Assembly: GCA_016795465.1 (NCBI GenBank) | Contig: JAEUHK010000116.1 | Coordinates: forward strand, 52,393-116,392 | Origin: Verrucomicrobiaceae bacterium | GTDB lineage: Bacteria; Verrucomicrobiota; Verrucomicrobiia; Verrucomicrobiales; Verrucomicrobiaceae | DNA: 64,000 bases | Direction of reading: 5' to 3' | In this document: positions 25,446 to 33,520 of the stretch, piece by piece | How positions within the stretch are numbered: position 1 is the first letter of the stretch | Layout: each line of letters begins with the position of its first letter | Program-made: the position numbers and the translations under genes | The notes under the pieces: generated by a model | What the model was told of the DNA's origin: nothing | What the model saw: the letters and a program-made list of their open reading frames with translations, nothing else | Databases searched by the model: none

Positions 25446-26818
25446 GCACCGCCGTCACCCGCACGCATCTGCTCGCCGGCCTTGTTTTCATTCTCGTCGT
25501 GCTCGGAACCTACATGCCCTCCATGCGCCACTCACAGCCGGTGTGGATCGACGAGGTCATGATCGTGGATTACGGCCGCGTGATGCTCGATGCGGAGCCG
25601 CGTGACATCGCCGTGACCTACAACGTGGAGGCAAATCGACCCGTGAAACCGGTGCCGTGGCTAGGCTGTGTCATTCAAGAGCTCGCGTGGCGTGCCACGG
25701 GATCGCCGATGGGACCTCGCTGGGTGGCCACGCTCGGCAGTCTGGCCGGTGTGGTGATGCTGGGCGTGTGGCTGTGTGGTCACGCCACCTCTTCGATGGA
25801 GGTTTGGGCGGCGCTCACGCTCTGCGGCACCTGGTTTCTGGAGTCCACCTTCCTCGACAGCTACCGCGGCGCTCGTGTCGATGGTCTGGCAGTGGCTTTC
25901 GTGATGGCCTCGCTGCTTCTGGCGCAGGGCAGGGCAGGGGCTTGGCGGCTGCTGCTGGCCGGGGTGCTGCTCTCGGCCTCGTTCTTTGTGTGGATTCGTG
26001 CCGTTATCACCTGGCCGGTCGTGCTGCTCGCCTTTGCGGACAAGGAACGCAAAGCTCCCGCACTGCTCACGCTCGTCATGGGCATGGCGATTGGAGCCTT
26101 GCTGCTCGTCGGGCCGTCGCTGGCTGGTCTGGCGGATACCGCCTTGTTTGCCCATCAACCTCTTGGCGACATGGGTCTCGTCCAGCGGGCCATTCTGGCC
26201 TTCCGTTCGCTCGCCAGCGTGCTGCCGCCTTACCTGAACCTCCGCTGGCTCACGCCGCTGGTGCTCGGCGTGTGGCTGCTGACTTCCAAATCCGCCCGTT
26301 TGCGTATTCCGCTGGCCTGGTGGCTCGGCATCGGGCTCGTCACGCTCGCCGGACTCGTAGTCACGGCGACGCATCTGCATCACTTCAACCGCCTTTTCGC
26401 CTTCCCGCTGATGGTCACGGCTGTGTGGTTCTTCTGGCAAAACCTTCGCCCACGCCTCCGCACCGCCTGTTTGGCCGTTTTTGTCCTGACACTGGCGTTA
26501 GGCTACTCAGTCACCGCCCTTCAGCGCACTCTGAAAGCCGACGCCACGCCCACCGCCTCCGCCGAGGAGCTCTCGAAGCACCTCAAACCCGGCGATCGCG
26601 TCTTAGATCCCCACTTTTGCCACTACTACGACCTCCGCCGCCTCGGTCTTGTCCCGCTGGGCCTTCCGTTGCCGGAGGACGTTTCCGTCGCGAAGCTCAA
26701 AACGCAGCTTAAACTGGACGCGGCTATCCTATCATCTGGCGAGGCTTTGCCTGCCGGGATGGTGGTGAGACTCAGTGATGCCCAGTCGCTGGTCTCTTGG
26801 AGGGGGAAAGGTCACTGA
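25442..26818 (+). CDS. GT-C membrane glycosyltransferase, ArnT-like layout
   Basis: The ATG at 25442 overlaps the wecE stop and gives 458 residues. There are about nine to eleven membrane helices, an acidic pair in the first periplasmic loop (WIDE, Asp37-Glu38) typical of GT-C enzymes, and a small C-terminal soluble domain. GT-C enzymes use polyprenyl-phosphate sugars on the outer face of the inner membrane. As last gene of the block with an ArnC-like and an ArnE-like gene, it is the natural transferase for the flipped sugar. The acceptor could be lipid A, a polymer or protein; the sequence does not say. Confidence 0.78.
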   Translation: MSTAVTRTHLLAGLVFILVVLGTYMPSMRHSQPVWIDEVMIVDYGRVMLDAEPRDIAVTYNVEANRPVKPVPWLGCVIQELAWRATGSPMGPRWVATLGSLAGVVMLGVWLCGHATSSMEVWAALTLCGTWFLESTFLDSYRGARVDGLAVAFVMASLLLAQGRAGAWRLLLAGVLLSASFFVWIRAVITWPVVLLAFADKERKAPALLTLVMGMAIGALLLVGPSLAGLADTALFAHQPLGDMGLVQRAILAFRSLASVLPPYLNLRWLTPLVLGVWLLTSKSARLRIPLAWWLGIGLVTLAGLVVTATHLHHFNRLFAFPLMVTAVWFFWQNLRPRLRTACLAVFVLTLALGYSVTALQRTLKADATPTASAEELSKHLKPGDRVLDPHFCHYYDLRRLGLVPLGLPLPEDVSVAKLKTQLKLDAAILSSGEALPAGMVVRLSDAQSLVSWRGKGH

Positions 26819-26894
26819 TAACCAACTCGCTTATGCGTAAAACTGTCTTCAACAGGCTGCGGGTATTTTCCGTGGTTCCGGGAGCTTGAGCCGG

Positions 26895-27605
26895 CTACTT
26901 CAGCAGTTCATTGAGATGCGGATTCTTCGTCCACGATTCGAACGCGCCCTGTCCCGCCAGGGGAGGCTCCGCCCAGTAGGATCGAATGTGCATCTCGTAA
27001 CCTGCCTTGGCGAGGTGCCAGTCGATGGGGCAATCAAACGGCGGGTGCGCAAAACGTGTTCCCAGCATTCTTTGGGCAAAGGACGGTGCCACCAGATAGG
27101 CTTCGGTGCATCGAGAAGTGCCGCCACCAGCTTTCCACCACGGTTTCCAGCCGCGAAAGTAAACGCGTTTGCCAGGTCGGCGACGCCACCAAGGCACATG
27201 CAGCCCGCAGCCCTCGCCAATGAAGAGCAGTTCCCAGTCCTCCGGCAGCTCGGCCAGGCAGCGCTGCATGTTGTGGATGAAATGCGGCCGGGTCAGGAGG
27301 TCGTCCTCGATCACGAGGTGCCAGCGCTCCGGTTCGTCGGCGATGCGTTGATAGACAGCGAGGTGCTTCAGGATCAAGGACACGGACGACGCGGCGATGT
27401 GAGACGGATCTCCCCAGGCACCTTGGTGAAAAGCCTCCAGCAAGGCCTCGCGATCGTGATCGAGCATCCAGCTCACCGGGAAGCGGTCGAGGCCGTTCTC
27501 GCGGATCAGTTTTTCCATGTGCGCCCGACGTTCCGTGAAGGGTGTGTAATGCACCACATGAAGGCGGAAGTTTTCCGGGGTGAGGATGACAGGTGGACGC
27601 GCCAT
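26895..27605 (-). CDS. GT25-family glycosyltransferase
   Basis: The ATG at 27603-27605 gives 236 residues; a longer frame from 27677 adds an unlikely leader. The Glyco_transf_25 (LPS glycosyltransferase) family is indicated by VVHYTPFTERRAHM near the start, SLILKHLAVY and the metal-binding VIEDDLL (Glu100-Asp101-Asp102), and CTEAYLVAP later. It is the only gene on the minus strand inside the polysaccharide locus, separating block 1 from block 2, and it is divergent from the Wzx-like gene. It may add a branch sugar under separate control. Confidence 0.83.
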   Translation of the reverse strand: MARPPVILTPENFRLHVVHYTPFTERRAHMEKLIRENGLDRFPVSWMLDHDREALLEAFHQGAWGDPSHIAASSVSLILKHLAVYQRIADEPERWHLVIEDDLLTRPHFIHNMQRCLAELPEDWELLFIGEGCGLHVPWWRRRPGKRVYFRGWKPWWKAGGGTSRCTEAYLVAPSFAQRMLGTRFAHPPFDCPIDWHLAKAGYEMHIRSYWAEPPLAGQGAFESWTKNPHLNELLK

Positions 27606-27621
27606 GAGCGGCCAGTGTTCC

Positions 27622-27655
27622 CCGCGAAGACGCATCCGTGCAACCGCGAAGACGC
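27622..27655. repeat. 12-bp direct repeat in the divergent spacer before the flippase gene
   Basis: CCGCGAAGACGC occurs at 27622-27633 and again at 27644-27655, with starts 22 bases apart (about two helical turns). The pair lies between the divergent GT25 and Wzx-like genes. It could be an operator, or the remnant of a tandem-unit element like hairpins A-C. No inverted partner is present. Confidence 0.55.
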
Positions 27656-27683
27656 CTGACCGGCAATCCCAAAGCATCCAAGA

Positions 27684-28979
27684 ATGATTTCATGGCACTG
27701 GCTCTCACAGAATCGCCACCGCGTGTTCCGATGGGGGAGGATCTTTGGAGGTCTCGCCCTGACGCAACTGCTCGTGCAGGTGGTCAATGCCGTGGCTGGC
27801 TTCCTGCTCGTGCGCACGCTGCCCAAGCCGGATTACGCCTGGTTCACCATCGCCAGCGGCATGAGCGCGGTGCTTTCGATCCTCTCGGATTCCGGCATCG
27901 GCAGCGCCGTGACCTCCATCGGCGGCACGGTATGGAAGGACCATGCCTCGCTCAAAGCGCTGGTCATGGCCGCGATGCGGCTGCGGATGCAGATGGCGGC
28001 CCTGGCGTCGGTTCTCGTGGCCGGCATCTCGTTGTGGCTGCTGCGTCGGAATGGCGCGGAGTGGGGAGCGAGCGTGATGCTTACGCTGCTGGTGCTCTCG
28101 CCCGTCTGGTGCCTTTCCACCTCCGCGGTACTCAGCGTGGTGAACCGCCTGCATTCCCGCACCCGGGAGCTGCAGGTCGCAGACGCTTATCCCGCGCTGC
28201 TGCGCGTGCTGCTCACCTTCGCCCTGCTCGGCGCAGGCTGGCTGACGCCCGTGACGGCGTTGCTGGCCGTTCTGGCCGGGCATGTCTTCCAGTTGACGAT
28301 CATCCGGCGGCAGGTGCTGCCATTGCTGGGCGAGGCACCGGTGGCGGAAGAGCAGTTGAGCGCTCACAAGCGGCATATCCACAGCTTCATGCGCCAGTTG
28401 ATCCCGAACTGCATCTTTCTCTGCGTTCAGGGCCAGCTCTCCACGTGGTTGATCAGTTTGTTTGCCACCAGCAGCGAGGTGGCCGACCTCGGGGCGCTCA
28501 GCCGCATTGCCATTCTCTTTGCGGTCATCAGCGGGCCGGTGACGCAGTTTGTGGCACCCGCCTTTGCACGGGCGTCGGACAAAAAGCGTCTCTGGGGCAT
28601 CGCTGCCGGGCTTGTGATTGGTTCCACGCTTTTCTGTGCACTCATGGTGTTCGCGGCCTGGTTGAAAGGAGACTGGTTTCTCTGGCTGCTAGGCTCCAAA
28701 TACAGCCATCTGCGTCACGAACTGGTCCTGATGCTTGTGGGCATGTGCATCGCGAATACCTCCAACCTCGTCTGGTCTCTCAATGTGTCCCGTGGCTGGA
28801 TCTGGCTGGCCTGGCTGAATATTCCGCTCACCCTTGGGGCGCAGGCCGTTTCGGCGATGCTGTTTGACCTCAGTTCGGTCGCCGGTCTGGCGAAGTTTGT
28901 GATTGTCAGCGCGGTGGTGCAGTGTTGTCATGCCATGCTAACGGGCCTTATCTACTTGTTAAAGCGGCCGCAGGTGTAA
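27684..28979 (+). CDS. Wzx-like polysaccharide flippase
   Basis: The 431-residue protein has about twelve hydrophobic helices and the N-terminal pattern of polysaccharide exporters of the MOP superfamily (GGLALTQLLVQVVNAVAGFLLVRTLPKPDYAWF). It would flip undecaprenyl-pyrophosphate-linked repeat units to the periplasm for the Wzy-like polymerase at 40801. It opens block 2 of the locus and is divergent from the GT25 gene. No ribosome-binding site stands out before the ATG. Confidence 0.8.
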   Translation: MISWHWLSQNRHRVFRWGRIFGGLALTQLLVQVVNAVAGFLLVRTLPKPDYAWFTIASGMSAVLSILSDSGIGSAVTSIGGTVWKDHASLKALVMAAMRLRMQMAALASVLVAGISLWLLRRNGAEWGASVMLTLLVLSPVWCLSTSAVLSVVNRLHSRTRELQVADAYPALLRVLLTFALLGAGWLTPVTALLAVLAGHVFQLTIIRRQVLPLLGEAPVAEEQLSAHKRHIHSFMRQLIPNCIFLCVQGQLSTWLISLFATSSEVADLGALSRIAILFAVISGPVTQFVAPAFARASDKKRLWGIAAGLVIGSTLFCALMVFAAWLKGDWFLWLLGSKYSHLRHELVLMLVGMCIANTSNLVWSLNVSRGWIWLAWLNIPLTLGAQAVSAMLFDLSSVAGLAKFVIVSAVVQCCHAMLTGLIYLLKRPQV

Positions 28980-29006
28980 TCAAAACAATCTACTCAACAT
29001 ATTCAT

Positions 29007-30050
29007 ATGAAGTTATTGGTGACTGGTTCATCAGGTCTTATCGGTTCGGAAGTTGTCTCGTATTTCAGTGCCCTTGGCTGGCAGGTTCATGGAGTGGACA
29101 ACAACATGCGGGCGGACTTTTTCGGGCCGCAAGGCGACACGCGCTGGAATCAAGCGAGGCTTCAGGAGAAGTTTAAATCCTTTCAGCATCATGAGCTCGA
29201 CATCCGTGACCGCAAAGCGGTGTTGAGTTGCTTGCAGGAACTCAAGCCCGACATGGTGGTTCACACGGCAGCCCAGCCCAGTCATGATCTGGCAGCTTCG
29301 CGGCCATTCGATGATTTCGATACGAATGCGGTCGGCACCCTCAACATGCTGGAGGCAACCAGGCTTCATGTGCCTGAGGCGGTCTTTGTCCACATGAGCA
29401 CGAACAAGGTGTATGGGGACCGCCCCAATACGATCCGTCTCAAGGAATTGGAGACGAGATGGGATTACGATGATCCGGCCTATCAAAATGGCATCACCGA
29501 GGAGTTTTCCATCGATCAGAGCAAGCACAGCCTGTTTGGTGCCTCTAAGGTCGCTTCCGATATTTTGGTCCAGGAATACGGGCGCTACTTTGGGATGAAA
29601 TGCTGCGCCCTTCGTGGCGGCTGCCTGACGGGCCCGAATCACAGCGGGGTCGAGCTGCACGGGTTTCTCAGTTATCTCATCAAATGCAATCTGGCAGGGC
29701 GTCATTACAAGGTGTTTGGCTACAAAGGAAAGCAGGTCCGCGACAACATTCACAGCTACGACGTGGTGCGTTTCATGCATGAGTTCTACAAGGCGCCTCG
29801 CTGCGGTGAGGTCTATAACATTGGCGGCGGGCGGGAGAACAGCGTCTCGATTTTGGAGGCTTTTGACCACATTTCCGCGCTGTCAGGCAAACCCATGAGC
29901 TGGGAGTATGTGGATAAGAATCGTGAGGGAGATCACATCTGTTACATCAGCGACCTCTCCAAGATCAAAGCGCACTATCCTGGCTGGAGCATCACGAAAT
30001 CACTTCGCTCCGTTTTTGAGGAAATACACTCGGCCGCCGGAGAACGTTAA
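29007..30050 (+). CDS. Extended SDR, CDP-paratose 2-epimerase-like
   Basis: The 347-residue enzyme has the NAD motif GSSGLIG at 7-13 and the segments AAQPSHDLAASRPFDDF and RGGCLTGPNHSG that characterise CDP-paratose/tyvelose epimerase-like proteins. The usual YxxxK catalytic pair reads FGASK (Phe177, Lys181), so the canonical Tyr is replaced by Phe. No other CDP-sugar genes are in the window, so the actual nucleotide sugar is uncertain. A 27-base AT-rich spacer precedes the ATG. The base composition from here to about 32911 is less GC-rich than neighbouring genes. Confidence 0.75.
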   Translation: MKLLVTGSSGLIGSEVVSYFSALGWQVHGVDNNMRADFFGPQGDTRWNQARLQEKFKSFQHHELDIRDRKAVLSCLQELKPDMVVHTAAQPSHDLAASRPFDDFDTNAVGTLNMLEATRLHVPEAVFVHMSTNKVYGDRPNTIRLKELETRWDYDDPAYQNGITEEFSIDQSKHSLFGASKVASDILVQEYGRYFGMKCCALRGGCLTGPNHSGVELHGFLSYLIKCNLAGRHYKVFGYKGKQVRDNIHSYDVVRFMHEFYKAPRCGEVYNIGGGRENSVSILEAFDHISALSGKPMSWEYVDKNREGDHICYISDLSKIKAHYPGWSITKSLRSVFEEIHSAAGER

Positions 30051-30067
30051 CCCAGACGTTGCAATAT

Positions 30068-30748
30068 ATGAATCTGCTTAGCCTGCCAAAACGCGCTTTC
30101 CGACTGATCCTGAGAAAGATCCGGGGGGATAGCCTTGGTTATCTGAAACAATGCCGCCGTTTGGTTCACATCGGAGCCAACAACGGGCAGGAACGGGAAC
30201 ACTATCACAAGTTGAAACTGGAGGTCCTCTGGATCGAGGCATTGCCAGACGCACATGCCCGTCTCCTCAAAAATCTCGAGGGCTATCCGAAGCAGAGCGC
30301 CGCCCAGGCACTGCTGACAGATGTGGATGACCAGGTTTATGAATTTAATGTTGCCAGCAACGAGGGGGCGTCCTCGTCCATTTTTGATTTCAAGGAGCAC
30401 GCCAAAATATGGCCTGACATTTCGTTCGTGAACAAAGTCAGCCTAAAAAGCAGGAGGCTCGCCACCCTCTTTCAGGAACGCTCGATACCGTTGAACCATT
30501 TTGATGCCGCCATTCTAGACGTCCAGGGTGCGGAGCTTCTCGTGCTCAAGGGGGCTGGAGACTATCTCTCTGGTTTCAAATATGTTCAATGTGAGGCCTC
30601 GGATTTTGAGGCTTACGCCGGGGCATGCAATGTGAGCGACTTGATTACTTACATGGCGCAGCATTCTTTCAAGCTTGAGCGCAAGGTTCCTTTCGCGTCG
30701 CGTGAAGGCGTCGGCGTCTATTACGATCTCGTTTTTCGCCGCATCTAA
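30068..30748 (+). CDS. FkbM-family SAM methyltransferase
   Basis: The ATG at 30068 gives 226 residues (TTG at 30059 is an alternative). Motif I reads VHIGANNGQE, followed by WIEALPDAH and the signature AAILDVQGAELLVLKGAG, in which the common DIEG is DVQG, a frequent FkbM variant. It probably methylates a sugar hydroxyl in the repeat unit. It follows the SDR gene by 17 bases and is part of the lower-GC segment. Confidence 0.8.
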   Translation: MNLLSLPKRAFRLILRKIRGDSLGYLKQCRRLVHIGANNGQEREHYHKLKLEVLWIEALPDAHARLLKNLEGYPKQSAAQALLTDVDDQVYEFNVASNEGASSSIFDFKEHAKIWPDISFVNKVSLKSRRLATLFQERSIPLNHFDAAILDVQGAELLVLKGAGDYLSGFKYVQCEASDFEAYAGACNVSDLITYMAQHSFKLERKVPFASREGVGVYYDLVFRRI

Positions 30749-30827
30749 TTTGCTGAGGCGAACCGGTGAGAAGTAGCGCCACCTATTGGCCAGCAATCAA
30801 CCTTGTTTCCATCTGCCTACTCAAGAT

Positions 30828-31760
30828 ATGTTTTCAACCGGAGCCGTCCGATGCCCTGGATGTGGGGCGAGTGGCGGTGGTCTGACATTGTCAGGCGCAG
30901 AGGGTTTTTGTCAGCCCCCTACGGACAAGGGATTCTTTCAGCCTGATTATCACATTCTTGAATGCACGAGTTGCGGCCTGCTGTGTCGGTCTCCCACGTT
31001 GTCCGACGAAGAACTCTCAGCTTACTACAGCTCTCTGGAGTCAGGCCATTGGGAGTATCCGACCCTTAATCCGCCGGAAAGGCAAATTTCAGCGCTGATA
31101 GCCTCGTTGCCACAGGGGTCCAATATTCTAGATTTTGGCTGCAGCTCAGGCCGCCTTTTGAAGCCTTGGGTCAACCAGCATCGGTGCTTCGGATTTGAGA
31201 TCAATGGTGCCGCAGCAGAGAAAGCCGCTGAAAGAGGCTTGGTCATGCTGACTGAAGAAACGCTTTGGTCAGAACATGAAAATCAGTTTCACATGGTGAT
31301 CTTGGTGGATGTCTTTGAACACCTTCGCCACCCTGCCGAACTCTTGAGGCGGCTGTGGTCATTGATTTCGCCAGGAGGCTGCCTGGTGGTCGGCACCGGC
31401 AATGGGGATCATTGGGCTTGCCGGCTTGATCCGGCGCAGTTTTGGTACTTCCGCAATTTGGAACACCTCTGCATGCTTACTCACAAATACGCGGTCTACC
31501 TTGAGAAGGAGTTGGCTGGAGCAGGCAAGAGTTGGGTCACGCTCTCTCATTACGATGTTCCCTGGCACGCCCGGATGCGGCTTCATGTCGCCCATGCCGC
31601 CTATTGGATCGTCCAATACTCTCCAGAGCCTGTGCGCATGGTCTTATCGTGGCTCCCTGGATTTCGCAAAGCAGCGAGATGGAACAATGCGCCGAACTAC
31701 GGATGCTGTAAGGATCATGTCGTATTCACTGTCAAAAAGCCGAGTGTTGAAGTGTCATAG
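30828..31760 (+). CDS. SAM methyltransferase with N-terminal zinc ribbon
   Basis: From the ATG at 30828 the product is 310 residues. Two Cys pairs (CPGCG and, about 40 residues later, CTSCG) form a zinc-ribbon-like N-terminal module typical of a group of sugar methyltransferases. The class I domain follows, with ILDFGCSSGRLL, FHMVILVDVFEHLRHP and SPGGCLVVGTGN. A TTG at 30786 would add 14 residues. The gene ends two bases before the next start. Substrate unknown; C-methylation of a deoxysugar is one possibility from the zinc-binding layout. Confidence 0.78.
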   Translation: MFSTGAVRCPGCGASGGGLTLSGAEGFCQPPTDKGFFQPDYHILECTSCGLLCRSPTLSDEELSAYYSSLESGHWEYPTLNPPERQISALIASLPQGSNILDFGCSSGRLLKPWVNQHRCFGFEINGAAAEKAAERGLVMLTEETLWSEHENQFHMVILVDVFEHLRHPAELLRRLWSLISPGGCLVVGTGNGDHWACRLDPAQFWYFRNLEHLCMLTHKYAVYLEKELAGAGKSWVTLSHYDVPWHARMRLHVAHAAYWIVQYSPEPVRMVLSWLPGFRKAARWNNAPNYGCCKDHVVFTVKKPSVEVS

Positions 31761-31762
31761 TC

Positions 31763-32911
31763 GTGTTTGTATTCATCCAGTGTTTTAGTCTGGGCGATGT
31801 TGGCGGAGGAGCCAAGATTCTTCGTTCAGTTGCTGATGTGGCCCCTGTATCTGTCGCCAGTGTTTGCACTGGCTTCGGAAGGGGGGAGTCGCTCTGGGAA
31901 GGGCGTGAGGTGTTTGTGCCGTTCCGTCCCGCGCTTGGGCGATTGGATCGAACACGGTTTGCCCGGCTTGGTGGATATGTCGAGCCGCTGTGGGCGTGGC
32001 AATTTGAACGAAAACTCGAACAGCAGCTTCAAGCTCTGGGAGCCACGGATGTGCATTTGTTACCGCATAGCTGGAGTGATTTTGCCGGAGCTTTCAGGGT
32101 TGCCAAACGTCTGCGTCTTCGAGTGCATGTAAGCATTCATGATGACTTTGGTTACACGGCTCGGGGGCATCCAATGCTAAAGAAATTGGAGCAGGTGCTT
32201 GGCGAGGTCTGGCGAGATGCCAAAACACGTTTCGTGATCTCGCAGGAGATGGGGGTTGAGTACTGCCGTCGTTATGGAGTTTGTCCGTTTCTCGTTCATT
32301 CAGATGGATTTACGGATCGCTCAAGGCTGGAGTATAAACCTCCAACCGATGAACTCAGGTTGTACTTCATGGGCATGTTCAATCAATCGTATGTTCCTAA
32401 CTTCCGAGCCGTCTTGACAGCGTTGGAGTCTCGCATGTCAAAAAGCCAGCAAGCGAAGCCTGTGCGATTCACCATTCGAACTCATGGATTCAATCCAGAA
32501 GTGTTTCCTGGAAAGGGAATCGTCGAATGCCTGCCCTTCGCTTCATCGGATGTTGTGGAGAGGGAAATGCGTTCGCAGGACTTTTTGTATTTGCCGCTTC
32601 CATTTGAAGAGGAATGGCAAAGTCTCTGCAAGTTCAGCCTTTCGACCAAGATGGTCAGCTATCTAGGCGCAGGCGTGCCAATCATATACCATGGACCTGC
32701 CTCATCCGCGGCGGGTCAGTATCTGCTCCGAAGCGATGCGGCCATTCAACTGAACTCAAATGAACCTGAGGCGATTGTCACAACGCTCGACAAAGCCCTT
32801 GGTCATGCATCTGCGCTTAATCGAATCAGCGAGAATGCTCAAATTGCAGTTCGCAGAGACTTCGATGCCGTCATGCTAAAGCACCGTTTTTGGGATGGTG
32901 TTAGCGCTTAG
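31763..32911 (+). CDS. Glycosyltransferase, GT4-like fold
   Basis: The 382-residue protein (GTG start at 31763, two bases after the previous stop) shows the two-Rossmann layout of GT-B enzymes: an N-domain starting FIQCFSLGDVGGGAK and a C-domain with LYFMGMFNQSYVPN and a weak nucleotide-binding region (FSLSTKMVSYLGAGVPIIYHG) in place of the usual EPxGxxxxEA motif. It is therefore divergent within GT4-like families. Codon use here is visibly more AT-rich than in flanking genes. Probable role: adding a sugar to the lipid-linked repeat unit. Confidence 0.65.
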   Translation: MFVFIQCFSLGDVGGGAKILRSVADVAPVSVASVCTGFGRGESLWEGREVFVPFRPALGRLDRTRFARLGGYVEPLWAWQFERKLEQQLQALGATDVHLLPHSWSDFAGAFRVAKRLRLRVHVSIHDDFGYTARGHPMLKKLEQVLGEVWRDAKTRFVISQEMGVEYCRRYGVCPFLVHSDGFTDRSRLEYKPPTDELRLYFMGMFNQSYVPNFRAVLTALESRMSKSQQAKPVRFTIRTHGFNPEVFPGKGIVECLPFASSDVVEREMRSQDFLYLPLPFEEEWQSLCKFSLSTKMVSYLGAGVPIIYHGPASSAAGQYLLRSDAAIQLNSNEPEAIVTTLDKALGHASALNRISENAQIAVRRDFDAVMLKHRFWDGVSA

Positions 32912-32914
32912 GAT

Positions 32915-33520
32915 TTGGTGAGGACTATCATCGTGAGGAAAATTACTGAACTGCTCCAGAAGCTTTGCTTCCGCCTGCGTCATCAGACGCTGGGGTCGCG
33001 GTTACGTGTGATGCACAACCGGTTGATGGGGATGAAGATCGGCGGAGGCACCTGCCTTTGCACCGGGTTTCACGCCACTTGGCCGCATGCGGTTCACATC
33101 GGCTCGGATTGCGTCATCGAGCCGGGTGTGGTTTTCAAACTGGCGTCCAAGTGGTCGCGGGAATGTCGCGTGGACATCGGTGAGCGTGTTTTCATCGGCA
33201 CGGGCTGCGAGATGAACATCAGCAAGCACATCCGCATTGGTGACCGGGCTTTGATCGCCTCGGGTTGCCGCTTTGTGGACCACGATCACGGTTTTACCCA
33301 GCCAGGGCCCATCGGCCCGCAAAAAGGCGAGGAGGGCGAGATTCACATTGGTCAGGATGTATGGCTGGGGGTAAACGTCGTCGTTCTGCGCGGCGTTCGC
33401 ATCGGTGATGGCGCGGTGGTTGGTGCCGGCGGGGTGGTCACGCGCAGCATTCCTGAAGGGGAGATCTGGGCGGGGGTTCCGGCGAAGCGGATTGGCCAGC
33501 GTGCCACGAAAGCTGAATGA
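32915..33520 (+). CDS. Left-handed beta-helix (hexapeptide) acyltransferase
   Basis: The 201-residue protein (TTG at 32915, or GTG at 32918) is built largely of hexapeptide repeats (HIGSDCVIEPGVVF, VDIGERVFIGTGC, IHIGQDVWLGVNVVVLRGVRIGDGAVVGAGGVVT) and ends AGVPAKRIG, the layout of WcaF/Maa-type O-acetyltransferases. It would use acetyl-CoA to acetylate a sugar. The catalytic His is probably within FVDHDHGF. Its stop overlaps the next gene start (ATGA). Confidence 0.85.
   Translation: MVRTIIVRKITELLQKLCFRLRHQTLGSRLRVMHNRLMGMKIGGGTCLCTGFHATWPHAVHIGSDCVIEPGVVFKLASKWSRECRVDIGERVFIGTGCEMNISKHIRIGDRALIASGCRFVDHDHGFTQPGPIGPQKGEEGEIHIGQDVWLGVNVVVLRGVRIGDGAVVGAGGVVTRSIPEGEIWAGVPAKRIGQRATKAE

Noticed and set aside
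27622..27655. Attachment-site-like direct repeats of a mobile element
   Set aside because: The copies are only 22 bases apart with no integrase, transposase or tRNA nearby.
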